Shown here one piece after another: positions 1 through 6,072 of a stretch of 6,962 nt of DNA. Both the position numbers and the translations under genes were made by a program. How positions within the stretch are numbered: position 1 is the first letter of the stretch; each line of letters begins with the position of its first letter. Below the pieces are notes generated by a model. The model ran no database searches and was not told the origin of the DNA. It worked only from the letters and a program-made list of their open reading frames with translations. Source of the DNA: an uncultured Lachnospiraceae bacterium (GTDB taxonomy: Bacteria > Bacillota > Clostridia > Lachnospirales > Lachnospiraceae); NCBI GenBank assembly GCA_902803015.1, contig CADCOL010000317.1, positions 1-6,962 of the forward strand, in the 5' to 3' direction.

Positions 1-339
1 CTCTTCAATCAGGATAACTACAACCCAAACCAGATAAGCAGGGCCCGTTTTGATTCCTCTTCCCTGCATTCCGGCACGATGTGCGATGAAAAAGCGAAGC
101 GCCACTTCCCCAAGAGAAACCAGTAATACAAAAACTATGGAGAAAACCGTCACAAATGTTTTTGCCGCCTCCAAATCCTGTTCCGTCAAAACAGGAAGGA
201 TATTGGCTTCCACATAATGACCGTACTCCAGTGTAATCATCAGAATAAAACGAATCACGCTCCAGATTCCAAAGACCAGAACGCCCCATCCGCATATTAT
301 CAACGTATTCTGTTTTCTGCGAATTTTTGCATTGTTCAT
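1..339 (-). CDS. Small membrane protein of unknown function, 5' part only
   Basis: This is an open frame of 113 codons that begins with ATG at 339 and runs off the left edge without a stop. I do not recognise the family. The N-terminus is short and basic (MNNAKIRRKQ). A membrane segment follows at about residues 12-36, then an acidic soluble stretch (about 38-57), a second membrane segment at about 58-83, a basic loop with HRAGMQGRG at about 87-95, and the start of a third at about 100-111. By the positive-inside rule the N-terminus and the 87-97 loop would be cytoplasmic. The start is fixed by an in-frame TAA three codons upstream; no good Shine-Dalgarno precedes it. It lies downstream of the Rnf terminator and has its own TATAAT box, so it is probably a separate transcription unit. 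A long overlapping reading frame in another phase lacks this membrane pattern and was not chosen. Confidence 0.7.
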   Translation of the reverse strand, partial: MNNAKIRRKQNTLIICGWGVLVFGIWSVIRFILMITLEYGHYVEANILPVLTEQDLEAAKTFVTVFSIVFVLLVSLGEVALRFFIAHRAGMQGRGIKTGPAYLVWVVVILIEE

Positions 340-347
340 ACATTGTT

Positions 348-353
348 ATTATA
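348..353 (-). promoter_or_regulatory. Perfect TATAAT -10 box for the leftmost gene
   Basis: Reading the minus strand, a consensus TATAAT ends 8 bases before the ATG at 339. No convincing -35 hexamer is seen at 16-18 bases spacing (the best is ATGTGA, 3 of 6 matches). If used, transcription would begin within a few bases of the start codon. AT-rich sequence makes a chance match possible. Confidence 0.4.
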
Positions 354-401
354 TCATAAAACTTATGTATATCACATCGAAAACCTTGTTCGGTTAAACA
401 T

Positions 402-441
402 AAAAATACCGGATACCGACATAATATGCCGATATCCGGTA
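402..441 (-). terminator. Rho-independent terminator of the rnf operon
   Basis: On the minus strand, 26 bases past the rnfB stop codon, an inverted repeat at 407-441 begins TACCGGATATCGG and closes with TCGGTATCCGGTA. It can form about 15-16 base pairs, two of them G-U, around a loop of about 3-5 bases. Five U residues follow immediately (402-406). The stem is also flanked by a T-run on the plus strand (444-449), so it could work in both directions, although no plus-strand gene enters it from the left. Confidence 0.9.
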
Positions 442-467
442 CGTTTTTTACGTTCTCCTGAGAAGAA

Positions 468-1265
468 TCAATGCAGAATAATGCTTCCTCTCTTGCACTT
501 CTCTCTGCAGGTGCCGCATTCGATACATTTTTCGTAATCGATTTTTGCGTGATTGTTTTCAATCGTAATGGCTTCTGCGGGACAGTTCTTTGCGCACATG
601 CTGCAAGCAATACAGCTTGCTTTGCATTCCTTCATGGCCTGAGGTCCTCTGGATGCCGAAGAACATGCCACAGCAAACATTGCATCATAGGGCACGAGCT
701 CGATTAAATGACGCGGACATACCGCAATACATTTACCGCAGGCCTTGCATTTTTCCTTATCGACTACCGCAACGCCTTTCACAACATGAATCGCATCAAA
801 CGGACATGCCTGTACGCAGGTGCCGAATCCCTGGCAACCGGAGTTACAGCTTCTCGGTCCCTGATTCGGGATAAATGCGATCATCTGGCAGTCTTTCTGA
901 CCGGTGTAATGATAATCCTCATGCGTCTTCTCACAGTCGCCCTGGCATTTTACGAAAGCAACCATGCGCTTTCCTTCTTCTGCCTTGACGCCCATGATTT
1001 CGCCGACTTTCTTTGCTACGTCAGCTCCGCCGACCGGACATGCATTCACGGGTGCATCACCCTTTACGATGGCCGCCGCACAACCGGAGCATCCGGGATA
1101 TCCGCAGCCGCCGCAGTTGTTACCCGGCAGAACCGCTTCGATTTGTTCCTGTCTTTCATCCACTTCCACTTTGAAGATGTTTGCCGCAACTCCGAGGAAG
1201 ATACCGATGAATAAACCGACTACCGCCACAATTGATATGGCAATGATAATTCCGACAAAGTTCAT
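468..1265 (-). CDS. rnfB: Rnf complex subunit B, polyferredoxin that accepts electrons from ferredoxin
   Basis: RnfB is the entry point for electrons from reduced ferredoxin and passes them toward the membrane subunits. The 265-residue protein starts with one membrane anchor (about 4-28). An N-terminal 4Fe-4S domain follows, with C51, C54, C59 and C76 (CGGCGYPGC...CPVGG). A middle set has C107, C111 and C126. The pair C140/C144/C150/C154 and C173/C176/C179/C183 comes next, then a second ferredoxin pair at C218/C221/C224/C228 and C247/C250/C253/C257. In total there are 26 cysteines, enough for about six clusters. C62 is an extra cysteine beside the first cluster, and the last cluster ends CK rather than the usual CP. 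It is the last gene of the operon. The start has AGGAGG at 8-9 bases, and the rnfA stop codon lies against that site. A terminator follows the stop. Confidence 0.97.
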   Translation of the reverse strand: MNFVGIIIAISIVAVVGLFIGIFLGVAANIFKVEVDERQEQIEAVLPGNNCGGCGYPGCSGCAAAIVKGDAPVNACPVGGADVAKKVGEIMGVKAEEGKRMVAFVKCQGDCEKTHEDYHYTGQKDCQMIAFIPNQGPRSCNSGCQGFGTCVQACPFDAIHVVKGVAVVDKEKCKACGKCIAVCPRHLIELVPYDAMFAVACSSASRGPQAMKECKASCIACSMCAKNCPAEAITIENNHAKIDYEKCIECGTCREKCKRGSIILH

Positions 1266-1278
1266 TCTTCACACCCTC

Positions 1279-1869
1279 CTATATGAGTCCCGCAAAACCA
1301 CAGAAGGCGATTGCCATCAGACCTGCCGTAACAAGAACGATGGGCATTCCCCGGAAGGGTTTCGGAATGTCGTTGTACTCCATTTTCTCGCGGATGCCGG
1401 CAAGAATGATGATTGCGATTGCAAAACCTGCCGCAGTGGCAAAACCGTTTACCACGCCTGTGAGAATGTCGTATCCGTAGTTTACGTTATTGATTGCAAC
1501 ACCGAGTACCGCGCAGTTCGTGGTGATCAGAGGAAGGTAAACACCGAGTGCTTCATAAAGCGGTTTGACGAACTTCTTTAAGAAAAGTTCCACAAACTGA
1601 ACAAGTGCCGCAATGATTAAGATAAAGACAATCGTCTTTAAATAGGTTACATGAAGCGGAGTCAGAATGAATTTATAAATCAGACCCGCAACAAGGCTCG
1701 ACAGGGTGATGACGAAAATAACCGCCGCACCCATACCGCTTGCCGTTTTTACCTTCTTCGAAACGCCGAGGAACGGACAAAGTCCGAGGAACTGACTGAG
1801 TACCACGTTGGATACCAGCGAAGAGGTAATCGCAATGACAATAAGATTTAAAATATAAGATCCGTTCAT
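1279..1869 (-). CDS. rnfA: Rnf complex subunit A, integral membrane electron carrier
   Basis: RnfA is a 196-residue protein with about six membrane helices, the usual length for the RnfA/NqrE family. It pairs with RnfE, which has inverted topology. In the related Nqr and Rnf structures the two share a membrane-buried iron-sulfur cluster, each giving two cysteines. The expected residues are present: C31 in LGLCPFLG and C119 in TTNCAVLGV, both in half-helix motifs. Loops carry KKVK (38-41) and KKFVK (98-102). The ATG at 1869 directly abuts the rnfE TAA stop (no spacer). Its AAAGGAGG site lies inside the last codons of rnfE, which suggests coupled translation. The stop TAG touches the ribosome binding site of rnfB. 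Confidence 0.97.
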   Translation of the reverse strand: MNGSYILNLIVIAITSSLVSNVVLSQFLGLCPFLGVSKKVKTASGMGAAVIFVITLSSLVAGLIYKFILTPLHVTYLKTIVFILIIAALVQFVELFLKKFVKPLYEALGVYLPLITTNCAVLGVAINNVNYGYDILTGVVNGFATAAGFAIAIIILAGIREKMEYNDIPKPFRGMPIVLVTAGLMAIAFCGFAGLI

Positions 1870-2901
1870 TTACGCTTCCTCCTTTCCTGCTTCTGCAGTT
1901 TCTTTTGCATTCTGCAAAGCATCCTCGATTTCGGAAGGGTCAATTTTTAAGGTAGGAGCATCTTCCGGAATTGTTTCCGGTTTTTCAGTCTTGGCCTCAA
2001 CAGTTTTTGTCTCGGCAGGTTTTGCCTCGGCTTTCTTGGCCGGCTTTTCTGCCTTGGTTTCCTCTGCCTTGCTCTCTGCCTTCTTGCTTACTTTCTTCGG
2101 CTCAACCAGTCTGTGACTGCACCCGCTCTCTGCACAGTTCATGCAGTCGGAAGAACAACCGGACTGAATCTTGCTCATGTCCTTGCCCTTTGCTTCACCC
2201 TTTGCCTTGATTACGTTCTGGATGGCGGTAAGGAGTGCCAGTACAAAGAATGCACCGGGTGCCATAACCAGAATTCCGATCGGCGAAAAGCTGGAAAACT
2301 CGCCGGTAAAGAAGTTGTTCAAACCTCTTACGAATCCCGAGCCGGAAGCCGGGTTAAAGATTTTATTTACAAGCTCTACCAAAAGAATCGGAATCGTGGT
2401 TCCGTATACCTTCGGACCGGTAAATCCGAAAATGGATGCGTTTCCGAAGAACTCTCTGACCATACCGATTAAGGTAAGTGCCACGGTAAAGCCCAGGCCC
2501 ATGCCGATACCGTCGAACATGGAAGGAAGCATTTTATTCTTGGATGCGTAAGATTCCGCACGTCCCAAGATGATGCAGTTTACTACGATTAAGTCAATGT
2601 AAATACCGAGTGATGCGTAAAGGCCGGGAACATATGCTTCCATCAAAAGGCCTACTACCGTAACCAGGGAGGCTACGATCACAATGTAGGAAGGAATACG
2701 CACTTTTTCGGGAATCACCTTGCGAAGTGCCGAAATCAAGAGGTTGGACAGGGCAAGTACCACCATTGTGGAAAGGCCCATGCCGAGACCGTTGATTGCG
2801 GATGTCGTAACCGCAAGTGTCGGGCACATACCAAGGGTTAAAACGAAAGTCGGATTCTCTTTGACGATACCGTTGTACAGTCTTTCAATACAGGATTTCA
2901 T
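1870..2901 (-). CDS. rnfE: Rnf complex subunit E with an unusual Cys-motif and Lys/Ala/Glu/Pro tail
   Basis: RnfE is the membrane partner of RnfA. The core (residues 1 to about 235) has six predicted helices and the two cysteines expected to hold the shared iron-sulfur cluster: C26 in LGMCPTLAV and C109 in VVNCIILGR. At 343 residues it is much longer than the roughly 200-230 of most family members. Two additions explain this. A loop at about 156-205, between helices 5 and 6, is predicted extracytoplasmic. A C-terminal extension from about 236 holds four cysteines (C249, C253, C256, C261; spacing C-x3-C-x2-C-x4-C) followed by a low-complexity Lys/Ala/Glu/Pro region (268-310) and an acidic end. 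The positive-inside pattern places this tail in the cytoplasm. The start overlaps the rnfG stop by 4 bases (ATGA). The final codons contain the rnfA ribosome binding site. Confidence 0.95.
   Translation of the reverse strand: MKSCIERLYNGIVKENPTFVLTLGMCPTLAVTTSAINGLGMGLSTMVVLALSNLLISALRKVIPEKVRIPSYIVIVASLVTVVGLLMEAYVPGLYASLGIYIDLIVVNCIILGRAESYASKNKMLPSMFDGIGMGLGFTVALTLIGMVREFFGNASIFGFTGPKVYGTTIPILLVELVNKIFNPASGSGFVRGLNNFFTGEFSSFSPIGILVMAPGAFFVLALLTAIQNVIKAKGEAKGKDMSKIQSGCSSDCMNCAESGCSHRLVEPKKVSKKAESKAEETKAEKPAKKAEAKPAETKTVEAKTEKPETIPEDAPTLKIDPSEIEDALQNAKETAEAGKEEA
1873..2157 (-). other. RnfE C-terminal extension: four-Cys motif plus charged low-complexity tail
   Basis: This segment encodes RnfE residues 249-343. 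The cysteine cluster lies at 2119-2157 (GCSSDCMNCAESGCSH). It is followed by imperfect AEETKAEKPAKK- and VEAKTEKPE-like repeats, then a predicted helical acidic end (DPSEIEDALQNAKETAEAGK). The reading frame is open throughout and ends correctly at the rnfA ribosome binding site, so the extension is not a frameshift artefact. Its function is unknown. Confidence 0.8.
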
Positions 2902-3578
2902 TCGTCAGCCCCTCCTTTCGTAAGTTCGTCAAAATACTTCAGTCCGAAGTTTACGCCGCGGGTAACCGCCTTCGAAGTAATCGTTGCGGAAGTAATCGCA
3001 TCGATTTCGTTCTCGGCAACCTTACCGTTCTTTGTAACCGTAAACTCGGTGCCCTTTAAATCTCTGAACTGGGGAACGAGCACTTCGGAAGCTCTCATAC
3101 CTAAGCCCGGGGTTTCATGAATTTCCAGAATGGAAATCCCCATCAGTCTGCCGCTCATGGTAACGCCCATGTACATTCTGATATCTCCGCCGTAACCTTC
3201 TTTCGTAATTACGGAAATGACATAGCCGATCAGCTCGTTATCCATGTCTCTAGCTTCGTAAACCTCGTTAACTTCCGCTTTGATATCGCTGTTTTCGGTG
3301 GCATTTTTCAAAGCGGTCTGATTTACGTTGATTAATTCAAAATGCAAAGGCTCTGCGTCATAAAGATTTCCGTTTTCGTCCTGAGCACGGAACACTTCCG
3401 CACAAGCTTCCGCCTGTTTTGCAAGTTTCTGTTCTTCAATCGGTTTCTTGGTCAGTTCATATACGAATCCCAAAACTCCGCCCGCTACCAGGGTAATTGC
3501 AAAAATGATTAACGTATCTTTAATGATTCCCGAAATCGGGCTTTGCTCTTTTGCTTTTTTTGCCGCTGCTTTGCTCAT
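2898..3578 (-). CDS. rnfG: Rnf complex subunit G, FMN-carrying extracytoplasmic subunit
   Basis: RnfG carries an FMN attached to a threonine by a phosphoester bond, which ApbE/Ftp transferases make. The 226-residue protein has a basic N-terminus, one membrane helix (about 19-41), and then a soluble FMN-binding domain on the outer face. The attachment motif is D193-A-I-T-S-A-T199, with T199 (codon 2982-2984) the expected FMN threonine. The usual glycine of the (S/T)GA(T/S) motif is serine here. The conserved HETPGLG stretch is at 154-160. No apbE is in the window, so the transferase must be encoded elsewhere. The ATG overlaps the rnfD stop by 4 bases and has AAAGGAGG upstream; the C-terminal KGGADE codons supply the site for rnfE. 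Confidence 0.97.
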   Translation of the reverse strand: MSKAAAKKAKEQSPISGIIKDTLIIFAITLVAGGVLGFVYELTKKPIEEQKLAKQAEACAEVFRAQDENGNLYDAEPLHFELINVNQTALKNATENSDIKAEVNEVYEARDMDNELIGYVISVITKEGYGGDIRMYMGVTMSGRLMGISILEIHETPGLGMRASEVLVPQFRDLKGTEFTVTKNGKVAENEIDAITSATITSKAVTRGVNFGLKYFDELTKGGADE

Positions 3579-4543
3579 GCGCGCTCGCCTCCTTTCCCGA
3601 AGGCCTTCGGCATCGTAATTTTCTCAATCAAAGGAACAACCAGGTTACCCAGAAGAATTGCATAAGAAACGCCTTCCGCACCCGGTCCGAAAATACGGAA
3701 AATACCGGTTAACACACCCAGCAAAATACCGTATAAGTACTGACCTTTCTTCGTAATCGGTCTGGTCGTGTAGTCCGTTGCCATAAAGAAAGCACCGAGC
3801 ATCAGACCACCACCGGAAAGCTGTGCGCAAAGATACTGCAAATCGAAGAACGATGTGCTGTTTCCGGTAAGATAAGGCACGAGTCCGGACTTTCCGAATA
3901 CCACAACAAATGCTGCGAAAGAAAGAATGAACGAGCCGGGGATTTTTAAATCAATAACTCCCAGGAAAATCAGGAAACATGCGCCGAGAATAATTGCAAT
4001 AACGCTTGTTTCACCGATACATCCGCCGGTACGTCCGACTACCATGTCAAATACGTTTACAGGGAGACCTTCTTTGACAAGTGCCAAAGGAGTCGGTCCC
4101 GTAATTGCATCGGTATCGAAATTAGTCATGTATCTCGCAAAAGAGATGACCATAAAACATCTTGCTCCGAGCGCAGGGTTCATAAAGTTCTGACCGAGAC
4201 CGCCGAAGAGCATTTTAACAACCAGAATCGCAAATACCGCACCGAAAACGGCAATCCATACCGGCAGATGCGGCGGCAGGTTCAGTGCCAGCAAAAGTCC
4301 GGTTACGATTGCACTGCCGTCCTTCACCGTGGTCGGTTTCTTTGCAATCAGGCAAAATAAGTGTTCCGTAAGTACTGCCGTTCCGACGGTTACCAGAACC
4401 AGAAGGCCTGCATACCATCCGAAACGGAAGATTCCGTATCCCGTCGCGGGAAGGAGCGCGATTACAACAGCAAACATAATGGAGGAGGTTGTAACGCGTG
4501 ACCGCACATGGGGATTGGATGAGACTTCCATCATATCCTTCAT
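3575..4543 (-). CDS. rnfD: Rnf complex subunit D, membrane subunit with covalent FMN
   Basis: RnfD is the large membrane subunit (322 residues, about nine or ten helices) related to NqrB. It holds covalent FMN and is thought to be near the ion pathway. The signatures seen are DGSAIVTGLLLALNLPP (75-91), GQNFMNPALGAR (117-128), GGCIGETS (173-180) and FMATDYTTRPIT (253-264). The FMN motif is D145-A-I-T-G-P-T151-P-L-A, with T151 (codon 4091-4093) the expected attachment site. A proline replaces the alanine that is usual before the threonine. The start at 4543 has AGGAGG at 7 bases, next to the rnfC stop, and the gene ends in a 4-base overlap with rnfG. Its last codons (KGGERA) contain the rnfG ribosome binding site. 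Confidence 0.97.
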   Translation of the reverse strand: MKDMMEVSSNPHVRSRVTTSSIMFAVVIALLPATGYGIFRFGWYAGLLVLVTVGTAVLTEHLFCLIAKKPTTVKDGSAIVTGLLLALNLPPHLPVWIAVFGAVFAILVVKMLFGGLGQNFMNPALGARCFMVISFARYMTNFDTDAITGPTPLALVKEGLPVNVFDMVVGRTGGCIGETSVIAIILGACFLIFLGVIDLKIPGSFILSFAAFVVVFGKSGLVPYLTGNSTSFFDLQYLCAQLSGGGLMLGAFFMATDYTTRPITKKGQYLYGILLGVLTGIFRIFGPGAEGVSYAILLGNLVVPLIEKITMPKAFGKGGERA

Positions 4544-4553
4544 ACTCTACCTC

Positions 4554-5873
4554 CTACTTTTTCTTTCTGTCTGCGAGAATCATTCTTCTCATCGACTTAA
4601 TGGACTGTGTTAACTGTCTCTTTGCGGGACAGATGTAGGAACAGCAGCCGCATTCGCAGCATTCCATTCCGTTATTCTTCTCAAATGCTTCCTTGTCCTT
4701 ATGCTGGGCAAAATCGGCAAGGCGGCTCGGAACCACACGTCCGGGACATACTTCCACGCATCTGCCGCAGTTGATGCAGGCCGTTTCTTTCGCGGAAGAA
4801 ACCTCATCCCTGCTTAAGCAAAGGAGTGCCGAAGATGTTTTTGTACAGGGAACATCGAGATCAAAAATCGCAAAGCCCATCATCGGTCCGCCCGAAACGA
4901 TTTTCTCGGGCTCTTTGATGAATCCGCCTGCTTCTTCGATTAATTCATGATAATTCGTACCGATGCGAACGCAGAAGTTCTGCGGGGTTTTGATGCAGTC
5001 ACCGGTTACGGTAACGATACGTTTCAGTAAAGGTCTTCTTTCCTTTACCGCATTGCAGACCGCAATAATCGTATCCACGTTGTTTACCACGCAGCCTGCG
5101 TCTGCCGGAAGCATGGAAGAATTTATTGCTCTGCCGGTGCATGCATAGATTAACTGACGTTCCGAACCCTGCGGATATTTGGTCTTTAAGGTTGCAACGG
5201 AAATCTTGTCATTGCCCTCGGTGAGCTTTTTCAAAATCTTGATACAGTCAGGTTTGTTATCTTCTACCGCAAGGATTCCTCTTGCATTGTCAAAAAGACG
5301 TAAGATAATCGAAAGACCCTCAACGAGCTTCTCGGGCTGCTCAATCATTTTACGATAGTCGGACGTCAGATACGGCTCGCATTCCGAACAGTTTGCGATG
5401 ACGTAATCGATTTTATCCGGTTCCTTCGGGGAAAGTTTAACGTGTGTCGGGAATCCGGCACCGCCCATTCCGACAATCCCGGCTTCTTTAATCATGCCGA
5501 TGATGTCTTCTTTTAAGAGTACTTCTACGGGCTTTGCTTCGGGATATTCAACTTCTTCGTATTTGCCGTCGTTCTCGATGACAATACTCATGACATTGTC
5601 GCCCGTGATGACACGTCTGGGCTCGATTGCCTTGACGGTACCCGAAACGGAAGCATAGATGGGGGAAGAAACGAAACCGTTCGCTTCGGCAATTTTCTGT
5701 CCCGCTAAAACATGATCGCCCTTCTCCACGCAAGCGTTTGCGGGAGCGCCGATATGCTGGGAAAGCGGATATACCAGGTCGCCCTTCGGAAGATAATCCT
5801 TAATCGGGCGGTCCTTGGACAGTTCTTTGCCTTCAAACGGATGAATTCCGCCATGGAAAGTAAAACCTGCCAT
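4554..5873 (-). CDS. rnfC: Rnf complex subunit C, NAD+-reducing peripheral subunit
   Basis: RnfC is the cytoplasmic, membrane-attached subunit where NAD+ is reduced. With the ATG at 5873 it has 439 residues, the short form common in clostridia, without the long Ala/Lys-rich tail of gammaproteobacterial RsxC. An N-terminal barrel-sandwich domain covers about 5-90 (GGIHPFEGKE at 8-17). The NADH/FMN-binding signature GMGGAGFPTHVKL is at 135-147, with ECEP near 164. Two 4Fe-4S sites close the protein: C366/C369/C372/C376 and C405/C408/C411/C415. A TTG at 5882 also opens the frame, but AAAGGAG (5884-5890) is only one base from it and ten from the ATG, so the ATG is preferred. It is the first gene of the operon, and ten bases separate it from rnfD. 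Confidence 0.96.
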   Translation of the reverse strand: MAGFTFHGGIHPFEGKELSKDRPIKDYLPKGDLVYPLSQHIGAPANACVEKGDHVLAGQKIAEANGFVSSPIYASVSGTVKAIEPRRVITGDNVMSIVIENDGKYEEVEYPEAKPVEVLLKEDIIGMIKEAGIVGMGGAGFPTHVKLSPKEPDKIDYVIANCSECEPYLTSDYRKMIEQPEKLVEGLSIILRLFDNARGILAVEDNKPDCIKILKKLTEGNDKISVATLKTKYPQGSERQLIYACTGRAINSSMLPADAGCVVNNVDTIIAVCNAVKERRPLLKRIVTVTGDCIKTPQNFCVRIGTNYHELIEEAGGFIKEPEKIVSGGPMMGFAIFDLDVPCTKTSSALLCLSRDEVSSAKETACINCGRCVEVCPGRVVPSRLADFAQHKDKEAFEKNNGMECCECGCCSYICPAKRQLTQSIKSMRRMILADRKKK

Positions 5874-5883
5874 TTCAACCAAT

Positions 5884-5890
5884 CTCCTTT
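5884..5890 (-). promoter_or_regulatory. Ribosome binding site that decides the rnfC start
   Basis: AAAGGAG on the minus strand lies 10 bases from ATG 5873 and only 1 base from the alternative TTG at 5882. The spacing favours the ATG start and shortens the protein by three residues relative to the longest frame. Confidence 0.75.
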
Positions 5891-5910
5891 ATTTCTGCCT
5901 ATTTTACACC

Positions 5911-5937
5911 ATTGTTTATCATACAATTATTTGTCAA
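5911..5937 (-). promoter_or_regulatory. Candidate rnf operon promoter with an overlapping inverted repeat
   Basis: On the minus strand a perfect TTGACA (5932-5937) is followed at 15 bases by AACAAT (5911-5916, 4 of 6 matches to TATAAT). The spacer is short, so an alternative -10, TAAAAT nearer the gene (5901-5906), cannot be excluded. Between the two hexamers, and covering the -10, is the inverted repeat ATTGTTTATCATACAAT (5911-5927, plus-strand reading), with ATTGT/ACAAT arms. It could be an operator. Position and sequence are seen; function is inferred. Confidence 0.4.
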
Positions 5938-6010
5938 TAATTCCTATTCGTAAAATGCTTAAAGGAATGTTGAATTTTGTAATTTTTTTGTGCAATTTCG
6001 TTAGAGAATA

Positions 6011-6019
6011 TGGTAAAAT
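6011..6019 (+). promoter_or_regulatory. Candidate extended -10 promoter for the exonuclease-like gene
   Basis: TGGTAAAAT matches an extended -10 (TGn plus TAAAAT, 5 of 6) and lies 53 bases before the ATG at 6073. There is no good -35 at standard spacing; TTGTGC at 5988-5993 is 20 bases away. Extended -10 promoters can work without one. It would drive transcription away from rnfC. Confidence 0.4.
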
Positions 6020-6060
6020 ATATGATGTGTGGGTTGAATTCCCGCGCGAATGTTTTTCAT

Positions 6061-6065
6061 GGAGG
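6061..6065 (+). promoter_or_regulatory. Ribosome binding site of the exonuclease-like gene
   Basis: GGAGG sits 7 bases before ATG 6073, an ideal distance, and fixes the start of the plus-strand gene. Confidence 0.85.
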
Positions 6066-6072
6066 ATAATTT

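Noticed and set aside
5..610. 201-codon minus-strand frame across the left gene, terminator and rnfB end
   Set aside because: It reads through the terminator and part of rnfB in the wrong phase, and has no family features. The 1-339 frame has a clean start and clear membrane segments.
708..1214. 168-codon plus-strand frame opposite rnfB
   Set aside because: It is antisense to a well-conserved rnfB, with no ribosome binding site and no recognisable domain.
964..1581. 205-codon plus-strand frame opposite rnfB and rnfA
   Set aside because: It is a shadow of two real genes that crosses their boundary, and has no domain signal.
2113..2551. Plus-strand frames opposite rnfE
   Set aside because: They are antisense shadows; rnfE is intact with conserved cysteines and membrane helices.
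6031..6043. Short GGG...CCC inverted repeat around GAATTC upstream of the plus-strand gene
   Set aside because: The three-pair stem is too weak to count as a regulatory hairpin or riboswitch.
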